From NCBI RefSeq assembly GCF_000971195.1, contig NZ_BBLZ01000002.1, positions 186,001 to 250,000 of the forward strand: 64,000 bases of DNA, in the 5' to 3' direction. The notes beneath the pieces were generated by a model, which was given only the letters and a program-made list of their open reading frames with translations, searched no databases and was not told the origin of the DNA. The position numbers and the translations under genes are program-made. Below are positions 1 through 9,293 of the stretch, piece after piece. Numbering within the stretch: position 1 is the stretch's first letter; each line of letters begins with the position of its first letter. This DNA is from Demequina soli. GTDB lineage: Bacteria > Actinomycetota > Actinomycetes > Actinomycetales > Demequinaceae.

Positions 1-757
1 CACCGCGCTGCTCGTCGCCGTGCTCGACAAGATCGGCACCTTCGGCATGCTCACGCTGTGCGTGGCGCTGTTCCCCGAGGCCGCGCACTGGGCGGCGCCG
101 GTGATCATCCTGTTCGCCGTGATCTCCGTGATCTACGGCGCGCTGCTCGCCATCGGGCAGAAGGACATGCTCCGCCTCGTCGCGTTCACCTCGGTGAGCC
201 ACTTCGGCATCATGGTGCTGGGCATCTTCGCGTTCACGCAGACCTCGGTCGAGGGCGCGGCGTTCTACATGTTCAACCACGGCCTGTCGACGGGCGCGCT
301 GTTCTTCGTGGTCGGCTTCCTCATCCACCGGTACGGCACCGCCGACGTCACGCAGTACGGCGGGCTCCAGCGCGTCGTGCCCGTGCTCGCCGGCACGTTC
401 CTCGTCATCGGCCTGAGCGCCCTCGCGCTGCCCGGCCTGTCGCCGTTCGTGTCCGAGATCATGGTCCTCGTGGGCGCGTTCTCGGCCGCCAAGGTCGCCG
501 TGATCGTCTCGGCCGTCGGCGTGGTGCTCGCCGCGCTGTACGTGCTGCTGACGTACCAGAAGGTGTTCACCGGCCCCGCTCCCACCGGGAAGCGGGCCAA
601 GGTCCGCGAGCTCACGCGTCGTGAGCGCATCGTGCTGTGGCCGCTCATCGCGCTGATGCTCCTGCTCGGGTTCCTGCCGGGCATCGCCATCGACGCCGTC
701 CGTGAGCCGGCCCACGACATCGTGGCCACCGTTTCGAGCCAGGAGGCAGGCGCGTGA
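1..757 (+). CDS. nuoM: NADH-quinone oxidoreductase subunit M (C-terminal part)
   Basis: Antiporter-like membrane subunit of respiratory complex I, taking part in proton translocation coupled to NADH:menaquinone electron transfer. The window begins inside the gene; the frame runs from base 2, leaving 251 residues. It opens with the family stretch LDKIGTFGM and continues with GQKDMLRLVAFTSVSHFG, the conserved Lys/His helix region, followed by several hydrophobic helices. The stop at 755-757 overlaps the GTG of nuoN, so the two are translationally coupled. The 5' end lies outside the window. Confidence 0.95.
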   Translation, partial: TALLVAVLDKIGTFGMLTLCVALFPEAAHWAAPVIILFAVISVIYGALLAIGQKDMLRLVAFTSVSHFGIMVLGIFAFTQTSVEGAAFYMFNHGLSTGALFFVVGFLIHRYGTADVTQYGGLQRVVPVLAGTFLVIGLSALALPGLSPFVSEIMVLVGAFSAAKVAVIVSAVGVVLAALYVLLTYQKVFTGPAPTGKRAKVRELTRRERIVLWPLIALMLLLGFLPGIAIDAVREPAHDIVATVSSQEAGA

Positions 758-2334
758 GCTTCACGACCCCCGAGATCGCATGGGCGCCGCTGACGCCCCT
801 CCTCATCGTGCTCGGCGCCTCCGCCGTCGCGATCCTCGTCGAGTCGTTCGTCCGCTCGCCCGAGACGCGCCGCCGCACGCAGCTCGTGCTGTCGCTCGTC
901 GCGCTTGTCGGCGCGGCCGGCGCGGCGGTCGTCCAGTGGGCGACCCTCGACGGCGCCGGCACCGTGGTGCTCGACGGCATGCTCACGGTCGACCGCCAGT
1001 CGCTCGCGTGGCAGGTCCTCATCCTCGTGTTCGGCACGCTCGGCACCCTGCTGTTCGCCTCGCGCACCCGCGCGGGCGAGGAGGCGTTCACGCCGCTCGG
1101 CGCGTCCGCGCCCGGCTCCTCCGACGAGACCCTCGCACGTCGCAAGGGCCTCCAGGTGACCGAGGTGTTCCCGCTCGCGCTCGTCGCGGTCGGCGGCATG
1201 ATGCTCTTCACCTCGGTGACGGACCTCATCTTCCTGTTCGTCGCGCTCGAGGTGTTCTCGCTCCCGCTGTACGTGCTGGTCGCGCTCGCGCGCCGCCGCC
1301 GCTTCCTCTCGCACGAGGGCGCCCTCAAGTACTTCCTGCTCGGCGCGTTCTCGTCGGCGATCCTGCTGTTCGGTGCCGCGTTCCTGTACGGCGCGACCGG
1401 CTCGACGTCCTACGCGGGCGTCGCGGCGGGCATCTCGTCCTCGACGGGCACCGACGCTCTCATCCTCGCGGGCGCCGTCATGGTGGTCGTGGGCCTGCTG
1501 TTCAAGATCGGCGCCGTGCCGTTCCACTCGTGGACCCCCGACGCCTACCAGGGCGCCCCGACCCCGGTCACCGCGTTCATGGGCGCCGCGACCAAGGCCG
1601 CCGCGACCGCCGCGCTGCTGCGCGTCATGTACGCCGCGCTGTACGGCCTCAACTGGGAGCTGTCCTGGCTGTTCTGGGTGGTCGCGATCGCGTCGATGCT
1701 GCTCGGCACCGTCGTCGCGCTGGTCCAGACCGAGCTCAAGCGCATGCTCGCCTACTCCTCGATCGCGCACGCCGGCTTCATCCTCGTCGCGTTCGCCGGC
1801 CTGCCCGACACCGCGCTCTCCGCGCTGCCGTTCTACCTGGCCTCGTACGGCCTCGCCACGATGGGCGCGTTCGCGGTCATCACGCAGGTGCGCGAGCGCT
1901 CCGACGAGGGCACCGTGCTGGGGGAGGCGACGCGCCTCGGCCAGTGGGCCGGCCTCGGCAAGCGCTCCCCGTGGCTCGCCGGCGCGATGGCGCTGTTCCT
2001 CCTGTCGTTCGCGGGCATCCCGCTGACGGCCGGCTTCGTCGGCAAGTTCGTCGCGTTCTCCGCGGCCATCTCGAGCGGCGCGTGGCCGCTCGTGCTCGTC
2101 GCCGTCATCGCCTCCGCCGCCGCCGCGTTCTTCTACGTCCGCCTCATCGTGCTGATGTTCCTCACGGACGTGCCCGAGGGCCAGGAGGACGCGATCGAGA
2201 TCGACTACAGCCCGCTCGCCCGCACCGTCGTCGCGGTGACGGCCGTGCTCGTGCTGCTGCTCGGCATCGTCCCCGGCCCGGTGCTGTCCGCGTTCGAGAA
2301 CGCGGGCGTGCTGCTGCTCGGCGCGGGGGGCTGA
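754..2334 (+). CDS. nuoN: NADH-quinone oxidoreductase subunit N
   Basis: Proton-pumping membrane subunit of complex I. It has 526 residues and about 14 hydrophobic segments, a normal length for actinobacterial NuoN. Proton_antipo_M signatures include the channel-region stretch FKIGAVPFHSWTPDAYQGAP (about residues 250-269) and the ELKRMLAYSSIAHAGF helix (about 328-343). The GTG start overlaps the nuoM stop by 4 nt. A prenyl synthase follows after 3 nt, placing the end of the nuo operon beside quinone synthesis. Confidence 0.96.
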   Translation: MSFTTPEIAWAPLTPLLIVLGASAVAILVESFVRSPETRRRTQLVLSLVALVGAAGAAVVQWATLDGAGTVVLDGMLTVDRQSLAWQVLILVFGTLGTLLFASRTRAGEEAFTPLGASAPGSSDETLARRKGLQVTEVFPLALVAVGGMMLFTSVTDLIFLFVALEVFSLPLYVLVALARRRRFLSHEGALKYFLLGAFSSAILLFGAAFLYGATGSTSYAGVAAGISSSTGTDALILAGAVMVVVGLLFKIGAVPFHSWTPDAYQGAPTPVTAFMGAATKAAATAALLRVMYAALYGLNWELSWLFWVVAIASMLLGTVVALVQTELKRMLAYSSIAHAGFILVAFAGLPDTALSALPFYLASYGLATMGAFAVITQVRERSDEGTVLGEATRLGQWAGLGKRSPWLAGAMALFLLSFAGIPLTAGFVGKFVAFSAAISSGAWPLVLVAVIASAAAAFFYVRLIVLMFLTDVPEGQEDAIEIDYSPLARTVVAVTAVLVLLLGIVPGPVLSAFENAGVLLLGAGG

Positions 2335-2337
2335 CCC

Positions 2338-3336
2338 GTGGCGACGCTGGCGATCGGCAACGACGCGCTCGAGGCGGAGCTGCTGCCCCGCTTCGAGCTC
2401 GTCGAGGAGCGGTTGCGCGACGCCGTCGCGCAGTCCGACAAGCTCGCCGACGCCACGTCGCGCCACCTCGTCGACGCGGGCGGCAAGCGCCTGCGGCCGA
2501 TGCTCACCCTCCTGTGCGCGCAGCTCGGGGACGGGTCGCGGCCCGAGGTCCTCGACGCCGCCGTGGTGGTCGAGCTCACGCACCTCGCGACGCTCTACCA
2601 CGACGACGTCATGGACTCCGCGCCCACCCGCCGCGGCGCCCCCGCGGCCCACGAGGTGTGGGGCAACTCCGTCGCGATCCTCACCGGCGACCTGCTGTTC
2701 GCGCGTGCGTCGAGCGTGGTCGCGGGCCTGGGCCCCCAGGCGGTGCGCATCCAGGCCGAGACCTTCGAGCGCCTGTGCCTGGGCCAGCTGCACGAGACGG
2801 TCGGCCCGTCCGATGGCGACGACCCCATCGAGTTCTACCTCCAGGTGCTCGCGGACAAGACGGGCTCGCTGATCGCGACCTCGGCGCGCCTGGGCGCGAT
2901 GTTCGGCGGCTGCCCGCAGGGCATCGTCCGCCAGGTGACCGAGTACGGCGAGGCCGCCGGCGTCGCCTTCCAGCTCGCCGACGACGTCATCGACGTCCGT
3001 TCCGACGCCGCCACCACGGGCAAGACACCGGGGACCGACCTGCGTGAGGGCGTCGCCACGATGCCGGTGCTGCTGCTGCGCCGGCTCGTCGCCTCCGGCG
3101 CCGCGTCCGATGCGGACCGCGTGCTGCTCGCCGACATCGACGGCGACCTCACGGACGATGCGGCGCTCGCCTCGGTGGTCGCGCGCCTCGCCGCGCACCC
3201 CGTGGTCGACGAGACCGCGGAGCTCGCCCAGCAGTGGGCGCGCAAGGCCGACGCCGCAATCGCCGCGCTGCCCGAGGGGGACGTCAAGTCCTCGCTCGTC
3301 GCGTTCGCCGACGCCCTGGTCGCCCGCGCCGCCTGA
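2338..3336 (+). CDS. All-trans polyprenyl diphosphate synthase (menaquinone side chain)
   Basis: Trans-isoprenyl diphosphate synthase (332 residues) that elongates allylic diphosphates with isopentenyl diphosphate. Both catalytic Asp-rich motifs are present: DDVMD at residues 89-93 and DDVID at 215-219, with the GGKRLRP substrate motif near residue 48. The GTG start lies 3 nt after the nuoN stop. The position directly behind complex I genes suggests it makes the menaquinone side chain, but chain length cannot be read from the sequence with confidence. Heptaprenyl to nonaprenyl products are all possible. Confidence 0.9.
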   Translation: MATLAIGNDALEAELLPRFELVEERLRDAVAQSDKLADATSRHLVDAGGKRLRPMLTLLCAQLGDGSRPEVLDAAVVVELTHLATLYHDDVMDSAPTRRGAPAAHEVWGNSVAILTGDLLFARASSVVAGLGPQAVRIQAETFERLCLGQLHETVGPSDGDDPIEFYLQVLADKTGSLIATSARLGAMFGGCPQGIVRQVTEYGEAAGVAFQLADDVIDVRSDAATTGKTPGTDLREGVATMPVLLLRRLVASGAASDADRVLLADIDGDLTDDAALASVVARLAAHPVVDETAELAQQWARKADAAIAALPEGDVKSSLVAFADALVARAA

Positions 3337-3440
3337 GCCGTCGGCCCCGCCCCGGCCCCGGCCCACCTCCGACCTCCCCCCACACGGATCCTGCACTCGT
3401 GCGCCTCCCACCAGGGACGATGCGCGCGACGTGCATGACG

Positions 3441-3479
3441 TGACCGTTCACACCGTGGGGCGTGTGTGGGGAACGGTCA
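3441..3479. repeat. Hairpin repeat, family B copy 1 (convergent gene end)
   Basis: Inverted repeat with perfect outer arms TGACCGTTC (3441-3449) and GAACGGTCA (3471-3479). The inner part pairs imperfectly (ACAC with GTGT). It sits between the convergent prenyl synthase and rarD genes, where it could act as a bidirectional terminator. Its outer sequence resembles the arms at 37623-37729 (ACCGT, then CCCCACAC), so I treat the two as one family. Confidence 0.6.
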
Positions 3480-3491
3480 GGCGGCGAGCCG

Positions 3492-4442
3492 CTACACGGG
3501 CTCGGTGACCTCGCCGGACTCCGCCGCGAGCGGATCCTTCACGCGCGACCGGGCCCGCCACGAGTCGACGGTGATGAGCACGAGCGCCACCCACACGAGC
3601 CCGAACCCGGCCCAGCGGGCCGGCGGCATCGGCTCGTGGAAGTGCCACACGGCGAGCGCGAACGTCATGGTGGGGGCGATGTACTGCAGCAGCCCCGAGA
3701 TGTTGAGCGGGAGGCGCCGCGCGCCGGCCGCGAAGATCAGCAGCGCGCCCGCGGTCCACGTGCCCGTGGTGAGCAGGAGCGCATCGTGCCAGCCGCCCAG
3801 CCCCTCCGCGCCGCGCGCGAGCAGCGTCGCCTGCCCGGCGACGCCCACCCAGGCGAGCACCCCGATGGCGACCGGCAGCTGCACGGCCGTCTCGACCGTG
3901 AGGCCCGTGAGCGCGTCCACGCGGTGGCCCACGTCCTTCTTGATGTAGGAGTAGATCGCGAAGCTGCACGCGAGCGCGAGCGAGATCCACGGCAGCCCGC
4001 CCATCTCGATCGCGAGCACCAGCACCGCGATCCCGGCGACCCCGATCGCGACCACCTGGAGCCGGCGCAGCCGCTCGCCCAGGAGCACCACGCCGAGCGC
4101 GACGGTGAGCAGCGGGTTGATGTAGTAGCCGAGCGACGTCTGCGCGACGCGGTCCGTCACCACTGCGTAGACCATCACGCCCCAGTTGATCGCGATGACG
4201 AACGACGCGACGGCCAGCCGGCCCAGCAGCCTGCGGTCGCGCACCACGGACACGATGCGCGCCCAGCCCCGCACGAACGGCACGATCGCGAGGCACACCG
4301 CGAGCGACGACACGGACCGCCACGCGACGATCTCGAGCGCACCGGCCGGCTCGAGCGCGGCCATGAAGATCGGGAACAGGCCCCAGATGAAGTAGGCGGT
4401 GGCGCCGTAGGCGAGGCCGCGGCGGTCGATCGAGGGGGTCAC
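3492..4442 (-). CDS. rarD: RarD/EamA-family permease
   Basis: Inner-membrane protein of 316 residues with about ten hydrophobic helices arranged as two EamA repeats. The N-terminal YFIWGLFPIF and the later INWGVMVYAV and GYYINPLL motifs are typical of the RarD subgroup of drug/metabolite transporters. The substrate is not known for most members. The GTG start has no clear ribosome binding site, but GAGAAT lies 6 nt upstream (4449-4454), consistent with a leaderless message. The gene converges on the prenyl synthase across a hairpin. Confidence 0.88.
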   Translation of the reverse strand: MTPSIDRRGLAYGATAYFIWGLFPIFMAALEPAGALEIVAWRSVSSLAVCLAIVPFVRGWARIVSVVRDRRLLGRLAVASFVIAINWGVMVYAVVTDRVAQTSLGYYINPLLTVALGVVLLGERLRRLQVVAIGVAGIAVLVLAIEMGGLPWISLALACSFAIYSYIKKDVGHRVDALTGLTVETAVQLPVAIGVLAWVGVAGQATLLARGAEGLGGWHDALLLTTGTWTAGALLIFAAGARRLPLNISGLLQYIAPTMTFALAVWHFHEPMPPARWAGFGLVWVALVLITVDSWRARSRVKDPLAAESGEVTEPV

Positions 4443-4528
4443 CGGGAGATTCTCGCAGAGGCCGGCGCCCGGCGATCAGGGCCACCGCGCCCCGACTGGC
4501 ACCTCGCGTCGTGCGCTCCCGCCGCGCG

Positions 4529-6496
4529 TCAGCCCGCCGCCGCGATCCACGCGAGCATCCACGTGCGCGAGTCGCCGTCGTCGATCGCGTCGTCGCCCAG
4601 CGCGAGCGCCCGGGTCCACGCGTCCCTCCGCTCCGCGTCGCCCGCGAGCGCGCGGTACATGAGCAGGTAGTCCGCGAACTGCGCGGGGGTCGCGGACCCC
4701 CACGCGGCCTCCTCGGAGGAGACGATGCGGTCGGCGGGCACCGTGCGCAGGTACGCCAGCGCGGCGGGCTGGGCGGGGATGACCTGGATCCCGAGCATCG
4801 CCGACGGGTCGGCGCTGAACCACGTCGCGTAGTCGCGCTTCGCCCCCCACTCGATGCCCACGATGTCGTGGGCGTAGCCCTCGAGGCCCGTGAGGTCGGG
4901 GTCGAGCCACAGGCGCAGCGCGGCGTCGGACTCCGCGGACAGCATCCAGCGCGCCGACTCGGCCAGCGCATCGTCCCCCCGGACCTTCGCCCACAGCGCG
5001 ACGCCGTTCCACGCGAGGGCCGCCTCGGAGCTGGACTCCTGGTTGTTGCCGTCGGCGAACGGCGCCGTGCCGGACGCCCACGAGTGCCCGGCGACGGGGT
5101 CGAAGACGCGCCGGACGGGGAACGACGTGCTCGCGGCGGGCGCGGCGATGTCCTCCGCGACCAGGTCCATCACGGGCCCGATGCGTGCCGCGAGGTCGGG
5201 GTCGCGTGCGCCCGCGACCGCGGCGGCGTACAGGAGGTACCCGTAGTGGAAGTGGTGGTCGTTGAACTGCTCGGAGCCGAAGGCCGTCGCCTGGCCCACG
5301 ACCCCGCGGGTGGAGGCGTCGTACTCGAAGCAGCGGTCCTGGCGCTCGGTGCAGCCGCCCGCCTGGCCCCACTGCTCGAGCTGCGCGGCGAGCGTGGACT
5401 GGAGGTCGGCGGCGACCTTGTCCTCGCCGAGCGCATCGGCGACCTGCAGCAGGTTCGCGACCCGGTACAGCCACTTCGCGCCGAAGTAGGTGTCCGCGGG
5501 CGGGTCGGGCAGGGTGCCGGCGTCCCGCCGGAGCGCGGCGACGATGCGCTCGCGCTCGGCGCCGGTGATGCCCGACAGGTCGAGCGTGTCGGACGGCTCG
5601 ACGAGCGGCGTCGTCCACGACACCGAGGCGGCGCGGCACACGTCGTAGGGCCCGTCGATGGTCGCGAACGATCCCAGCGTGCAGTCGAGGTCCCCGGCGC
5701 GCGCGCGGGGAACGACGACCACGGTGGGGCTGTCGCCGTACGTGATCGTGGTGGTCGCGGCGCCGCCGAGGGAGAACGTGGCGTCGGCGGCGGACGGGAT
5801 CGCGCCCAGCGCGGAGGCGAAGGCGGCGGCGTCGCCGCCGTCGGGCACCGCGAACAGCTGCGCGGACCCGCCCGGGTCGAGGCTCAGCGCGGTGCCGTCG
5901 ACGGAGGCCCGGTCGAGGGCGATGCCGTACACGGTGCCGCCGACCGTCGCGGTCGCGAGCCCGTCCCCGGCCGCGGCGAAGGCGACCGACAGGGTGAGGT
6001 CGGCGCCGCCGTCGGACGCGACGCCCACGGCGGGCCAGCCCTGCGCGACCGTCACGTCGACGGGCCCCTCCCGCAGCGTCGCGCCGACCGGTCCCGCGGC
6101 GACCACCTCGCCGTAGCCCTGCGCGCCCGCGACGGTCGCGGTGACGTCGGCCACCGCGGGCGCGCCGATGGTGTCCGCCGAGGCGGTCGGCCGGGTGAGC
6201 CCCAGCGCGAAGCCGCCGTCGACCGCCTGGAACGACAGCGGCTTCGGGAACACGGGCAGGCCCGGGTCGCCGAACGCGAGCGCCGAGTACCAGCGGTTGG
6301 TGGGCGGCACCACGCCGTCGGCGACGCGGGAGACGATGCCGGGGTCGGCCGCCGCGGGCAGGATCGACGTGTCGATCGACATGCGCGCGGACGGCGTCGG
6401 CGAGGCCGTGGGGGAGGGCTCGGGGTGTGACTCGCAGGCCGCGACCGTCACGAGGAGCACCGCCGCCAGGACCGCGCCGAGCGCGCCACGCCTCAC
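4529..6496 (-). CDS. GH81 endo-beta-1,3-glucanase, lipoprotein
   Basis: Predicted secreted, membrane-anchored glucanase of 655 residues. The N-terminus is a lipoprotein signal ending in the lipobox VAAC, followed by a Pro/Ser/Thr linker. A beta-sandwich region precedes the (alpha/alpha)6 catalytic domain, which carries FNDHHFHYGY with the expected catalytic Asp at residue 413 and DGNNQESSSEA with Glu at 487 and 491. The four-residue Glu spacing matches characterised GH81 enzymes. Its GTG overlaps the stop of the HlyD-like gene (GTGA), so translation is coupled to the synthase operon. Here a role in trimming or releasing newly made beta-1,3-glucan is inferred; foraging on external glucan is the alternative. 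Confidence 0.88.
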   Translation of the reverse strand: MRRGALGAVLAAVLLVTVAACESHPEPSPTASPTPSARMSIDTSILPAAADPGIVSRVADGVVPPTNRWYSALAFGDPGLPVFPKPLSFQAVDGGFALGLTRPTASADTIGAPAVADVTATVAGAQGYGEVVAAGPVGATLREGPVDVTVAQGWPAVGVASDGGADLTLSVAFAAAGDGLATATVGGTVYGIALDRASVDGTALSLDPGGSAQLFAVPDGGDAAAFASALGAIPSAADATFSLGGAATTTITYGDSPTVVVVPRARAGDLDCTLGSFATIDGPYDVCRAASVSWTTPLVEPSDTLDLSGITGAERERIVAALRRDAGTLPDPPADTYFGAKWLYRVANLLQVADALGEDKVAADLQSTLAAQLEQWGQAGGCTERQDRCFEYDASTRGVVGQATAFGSEQFNDHHFHYGYLLYAAAVAGARDPDLAARIGPVMDLVAEDIAAPAASTSFPVRRVFDPVAGHSWASGTAPFADGNNQESSSEAALAWNGVALWAKVRGDDALAESARWMLSAESDAALRLWLDPDLTGLEGYAHDIVGIEWGAKRDYATWFSADPSAMLGIQVIPAQPAALAYLRTVPADRIVSSEEAAWGSATPAQFADYLLMYRALAGDAERRDAWTRALALGDDAIDDGDSRTWMLAWIAAAG

Positions 6497-7218
6497 AGAC
6501 CCACCCGACGCGCGAGGTTGCCGAGCGCATCGGTCACGCCCGCGAGCGGGCCGTCGTCCCGCAGGTGCAGGGTCGCGTCGAGCGGCGTGCCGGCCTGCAG
6601 CAGCGCCGCGTCGGCGCCGTCCTCGAGGCCCGTCGCGGCCACGCGCGCCGACACGTGCGCCTCGCCGTCGACGGTCGTGACGGTGTAGTCCGCGACGGTG
6701 CCCGCGAGCAGCGTGCCGTCGGGCAGCCGCAGCTCGACCGGGGCCTGCTGGACGATGCGCGCGAAGTCCCGCGGGGTGACGACGAACTCGGCCTCGGCGT
6801 AGCGCGTGCCCGACTCCGCGACCGTCGCGACGACCTGGCCCGCGCCCGCGTACGAGCCGGTGTCGACCGCGAGATCGGACACGGTGCCGTCGACGGCGGC
6901 GCGGATCGTGACGGTGCCGTCCTTGCCGAGCGTGCCGTCGGTCGCGTCGACGAGGCCCTGGCGGATGTCCCGCTCGAGCGTGGGGCTGTCGATCTCGAGC
7001 AGCCGCTGGCCCTTGTGGACCTGGTCGCCCTGCTGGACGTAGCGGTTGACCACGAGGCCGCCGTAGTCGGTGCCCACGTCGTAGCGCGCGGACTCGATCT
7101 GCGCGGTCGAGCTCAGCACCTGCGTCTGGCGGCGGTTGAACACGAGCGTCGCCGCGGCGACGACGAGCAGGACCACGAGCAGCCCCGCGACGAGCTTGAG
7201 GCGGTTGCCCCACGTCAT
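6493..7218 (-). CDS. HlyD-like periplasmic adaptor / membrane-fusion protein
   Basis: Protein of 241 residues with one N-terminal transmembrane helix (about residues 9-29) and an extracytoplasmic part. That part contains a lipoyl-like beta-barrel segment (DGTVSDLAVDTGSYAGAGQV) and a HlyD-type barrel domain. It lacks the long coiled coil of classical adaptors. ATG overlaps the glycosyltransferase stop by 4 nt, and its own stop overlaps the GH81 start. Small HlyD-like partners are known beside bacterial beta-glucan synthases, for example in rhizobial mixed-linkage glucan loci. A role in moving or organising the nascent polymer is therefore plausible but inferred. Confidence 0.75.
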   Translation of the reverse strand: MTWGNRLKLVAGLLVVLLVVAAATLVFNRRQTQVLSSTAQIESARYDVGTDYGGLVVNRYVQQGDQVHKGQRLLEIDSPTLERDIRQGLVDATDGTLGKDGTVTIRAAVDGTVSDLAVDTGSYAGAGQVVATVAESGTRYAEAEFVVTPRDFARIVQQAPVELRLPDGTLLAGTVADYTVTTVDGEAHVSARVAATGLEDGADAALLQAGTPLDATLHLRDDGPLAGVTDALGNLARRVGL

Positions 7219-9089
7219 GATGCGAGCTCCCGCCGCGCACGCCGGCCGAGCAGCACGGGTGGGACCGTCAGGGGAGCATGGTGGTGCGGGGCCGGCGGGA
7301 CGGCCGGGCTCGTCGCGGCAGCCGCGGCCGCGGGAGCCGTCGCCGCCGACCGGCCCGACGGGACCACGGTGAGCGTGGGCGCGGGCGTGACTCCCGCATC
7401 GTCCACCGTGACGGGCGCGAACGCCGCCACCCGGGCGTCGACGAGCGGCGCCGGGCGCGCGATCACGAGCGCGGGCTCGCGCGGCGCCTCGGGCAGCGCG
7501 ACGGGCTCGGGCGTGAGCCGGCGTCCCTTGCGCAGCGCGCGGGCCTCGCGCGCGGCGGTGCCCACGAACGCGGCGAGGATCACCGTGTTGGTGACGTTCC
7601 AGGCGGTCGCGAGGGTCGGCACGCCGTTGTCCCAGTCGCGCCACACCGCGACCGCCGAGGTCAGCGCGAGGAACACGAGGAACAGCACCTGGGGGACGAT
7701 GTAGTTGAACGGCGAGCTGCGCCGCGCGCGGCTGCCCGTGGCCTGCCAGCCGACGTCACGCGCGGTGAGCGCGTTGACGAACGCCTTGAGGTAGATGGGG
7801 AACGACACGGTCGCGAGCGTGAGCGTCTGCCACCGGAACGACCCGAGCGTGAACCACGCGAGCACGATCTGCATGACGTAGAAGCCGGAGTAGAAGAGGA
7901 TCCACTGGCCCACGGAGATGGAGATCGCGACGGGACGGAGGTCGAAGTAGATCTCCATCGGCGGCACCAGGATCAGCAGCAGGGGCGTGATCCCGCACAG
8001 GTAGAACGTGGCGGTGACGAAGTACTGGATGCGCTGGTCCGCGGTGAGGGTGCGGCGGGGGCTCAGCGGGTTGTGGGTGAGGAGGATCTCGAACCCGCCG
8101 GTCGCCCACCGCAGCTGCTGCTTCGCGTAGGCCTCGATGGTCTCGGGGGCGTCGCCGACCGCGAGGGCGATCGGCAGGTAGACGGACCGCCAGCCGCGCT
8201 CGTGCAGGTGCAGGGACGTCCACACGTCCTCCGACTTCGAGTCGGTGACCATGCCGCCGATGTCCTCGATCGCCGCACGGCGGAACACCACGTTGGTGCC
8301 CACGCAGAAGGCGGCGTTGAAGCGGTTCCTGCCGGGCTGGATGAAGCGGTAGAACACGGTCTGCATGTAGCCGGCGCCCTTGGAGATGGTCGTGTGCAGG
8401 TTGCCGTAGACCTGCGGCGTCTGCACGAACGCGACCTTGGGGTCCACGAAGAACGGCACCGTCTCGTGCAGGAACGACGGGTCCGCGACGAAGTCGGCAT
8501 CGAAGACGACGAACAGCTCGCCCTTGGCGAGGGTGAGCGCGTGGTTGATGTTGCCGGCCTTGGCGCCCGTCGAGCTGAGCCGGCGCACGTAGCGCGCGCC
8601 GAGCGCGCCGGCGAGGTCGCGCACCTCGTCGCTGTCGCCGTCGTCGAGCACCCACACGCGGTGGCGCCCCTCGAGCGCCATCGCGGCGGCGACGGTGCGG
8701 TGGATCACGTCGACGTCCTCGCCGTACACGGTGACGAACACGTCGACCGTGACGCGGTGGCCGTTGAGGGACAGCGGCCAGTCGGTGCGGTCGCCCGACG
8801 CGGACCGCCCGAACAGGCCGTCGCGCGCCCGGTGGTAGGCGAAGTCCCGCGGGTCCTGGCCGGCGAGGATGGTCCACATCGACAGCAGCGCGTGGAAGAC
8901 CAGGATGGTCTCCGCGGAGATGACGAGCGCGTAAGGGATCACGTCGCCGCGGTTGGCGGGGTTGAGCAGGAAGGCGGCGTAGACCAGGATCCCGAGCGTC
9001 GCGACCACGACCAGCAGGGTCATGACCGGCGACGGCCCCGACGCGCGGTCGGGGGGCAGGGCGGGGGCAGCGGCGTCGAGCGATCGCAT
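7215..9089 (-). CDS. GT2 processive beta-glucan synthase (cellulose/curdlan-synthase-like)
   Basis: Integral membrane glycosyltransferase of 624 residues. Two N-terminal helices precede a cytoplasmic GT-A domain with LDDGDSDEV (Asp149-154), the FDADF metal motif (Asp197/199), SEDVWTS, and the QQLRW acceptor motif at residues 324-328. About five further helices and a Pro/Ala-rich C-terminal tail of about 110 residues follow. These are the D,D,D,QxxRW hallmarks of processive beta-glycan synthases using UDP-glucose. ATG at 9089 is chosen because AGGAG lies 8 nt upstream; an in-frame ATG at 9110 lacks one. The linked GH81 beta-1,3-glucanase suggests the product contains beta-1,3-glucan, but cellulose or mixed-linkage glucan is not excluded. 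No PilZ domain is visible. Confidence 0.88.
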   Translation of the reverse strand: MRSLDAAAPALPPDRASGPSPVMTLLVVVATLGILVYAAFLLNPANRGDVIPYALVISAETILVFHALLSMWTILAGQDPRDFAYHRARDGLFGRSASGDRTDWPLSLNGHRVTVDVFVTVYGEDVDVIHRTVAAAMALEGRHRVWVLDDGDSDEVRDLAGALGARYVRRLSSTGAKAGNINHALTLAKGELFVVFDADFVADPSFLHETVPFFVDPKVAFVQTPQVYGNLHTTISKGAGYMQTVFYRFIQPGRNRFNAAFCVGTNVVFRRAAIEDIGGMVTDSKSEDVWTSLHLHERGWRSVYLPIALAVGDAPETIEAYAKQQLRWATGGFEILLTHNPLSPRRTLTADQRIQYFVTATFYLCGITPLLLILVPPMEIYFDLRPVAISISVGQWILFYSGFYVMQIVLAWFTLGSFRWQTLTLATVSFPIYLKAFVNALTARDVGWQATGSRARRSSPFNYIVPQVLFLVFLALTSAVAVWRDWDNGVPTLATAWNVTNTVILAAFVGTAAREARALRKGRRLTPEPVALPEAPREPALVIARPAPLVDARVAAFAPVTVDDAGVTPAPTLTVVPSGRSAATAPAAAAAATSPAVPPAPHHHAPLTVPPVLLGRRARRELAS

Positions 9090-9212
9090 GATCGGCTCCT
9101 CTCGGCACACGCGCGAGGCGTGGGACGGACAAGAGGGGGAGGATCGACTTCACTGGCGGTGGCGCGCCCGGCGGGCCGGGGCGTCGTGTCATCGAGGCGC
9201 TGCTCGTGATTC

Positions 9213-9249
9213 GTGACCCATCTAGTCACAAAACGGACGAATCGGTCAA
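9213..9249 (-). promoter_or_regulatory. Candidate promoter and operator of the beta-glucan operon
   Basis: On the minus strand TTGACC (9249-9244) is followed after 18 bp by CTAGAT (9225-9220). A perfect inverted repeat GTGAC-N7-GTCAC (9213-9229) covers the -10 region, where a repressor could act. The -10 match is weak, and the leader to the start codon would be about 120 nt. The rest of the gap 9090-9293 shows nothing else recognisable. Confidence 0.4.
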
Positions 9250-9293
9250 CCCTTGTCCGTCGACGCGCGGCTCATGCGCGCGACGCGAGACGC

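Noticed and set aside
265..3411. A 1048-codon minus-strand open frame under nuoM, nuoN and the prenyl synthase
   Set aside because: Arg/Gly/Glu/His-rich translation with no fold, antisense to conserved genes.
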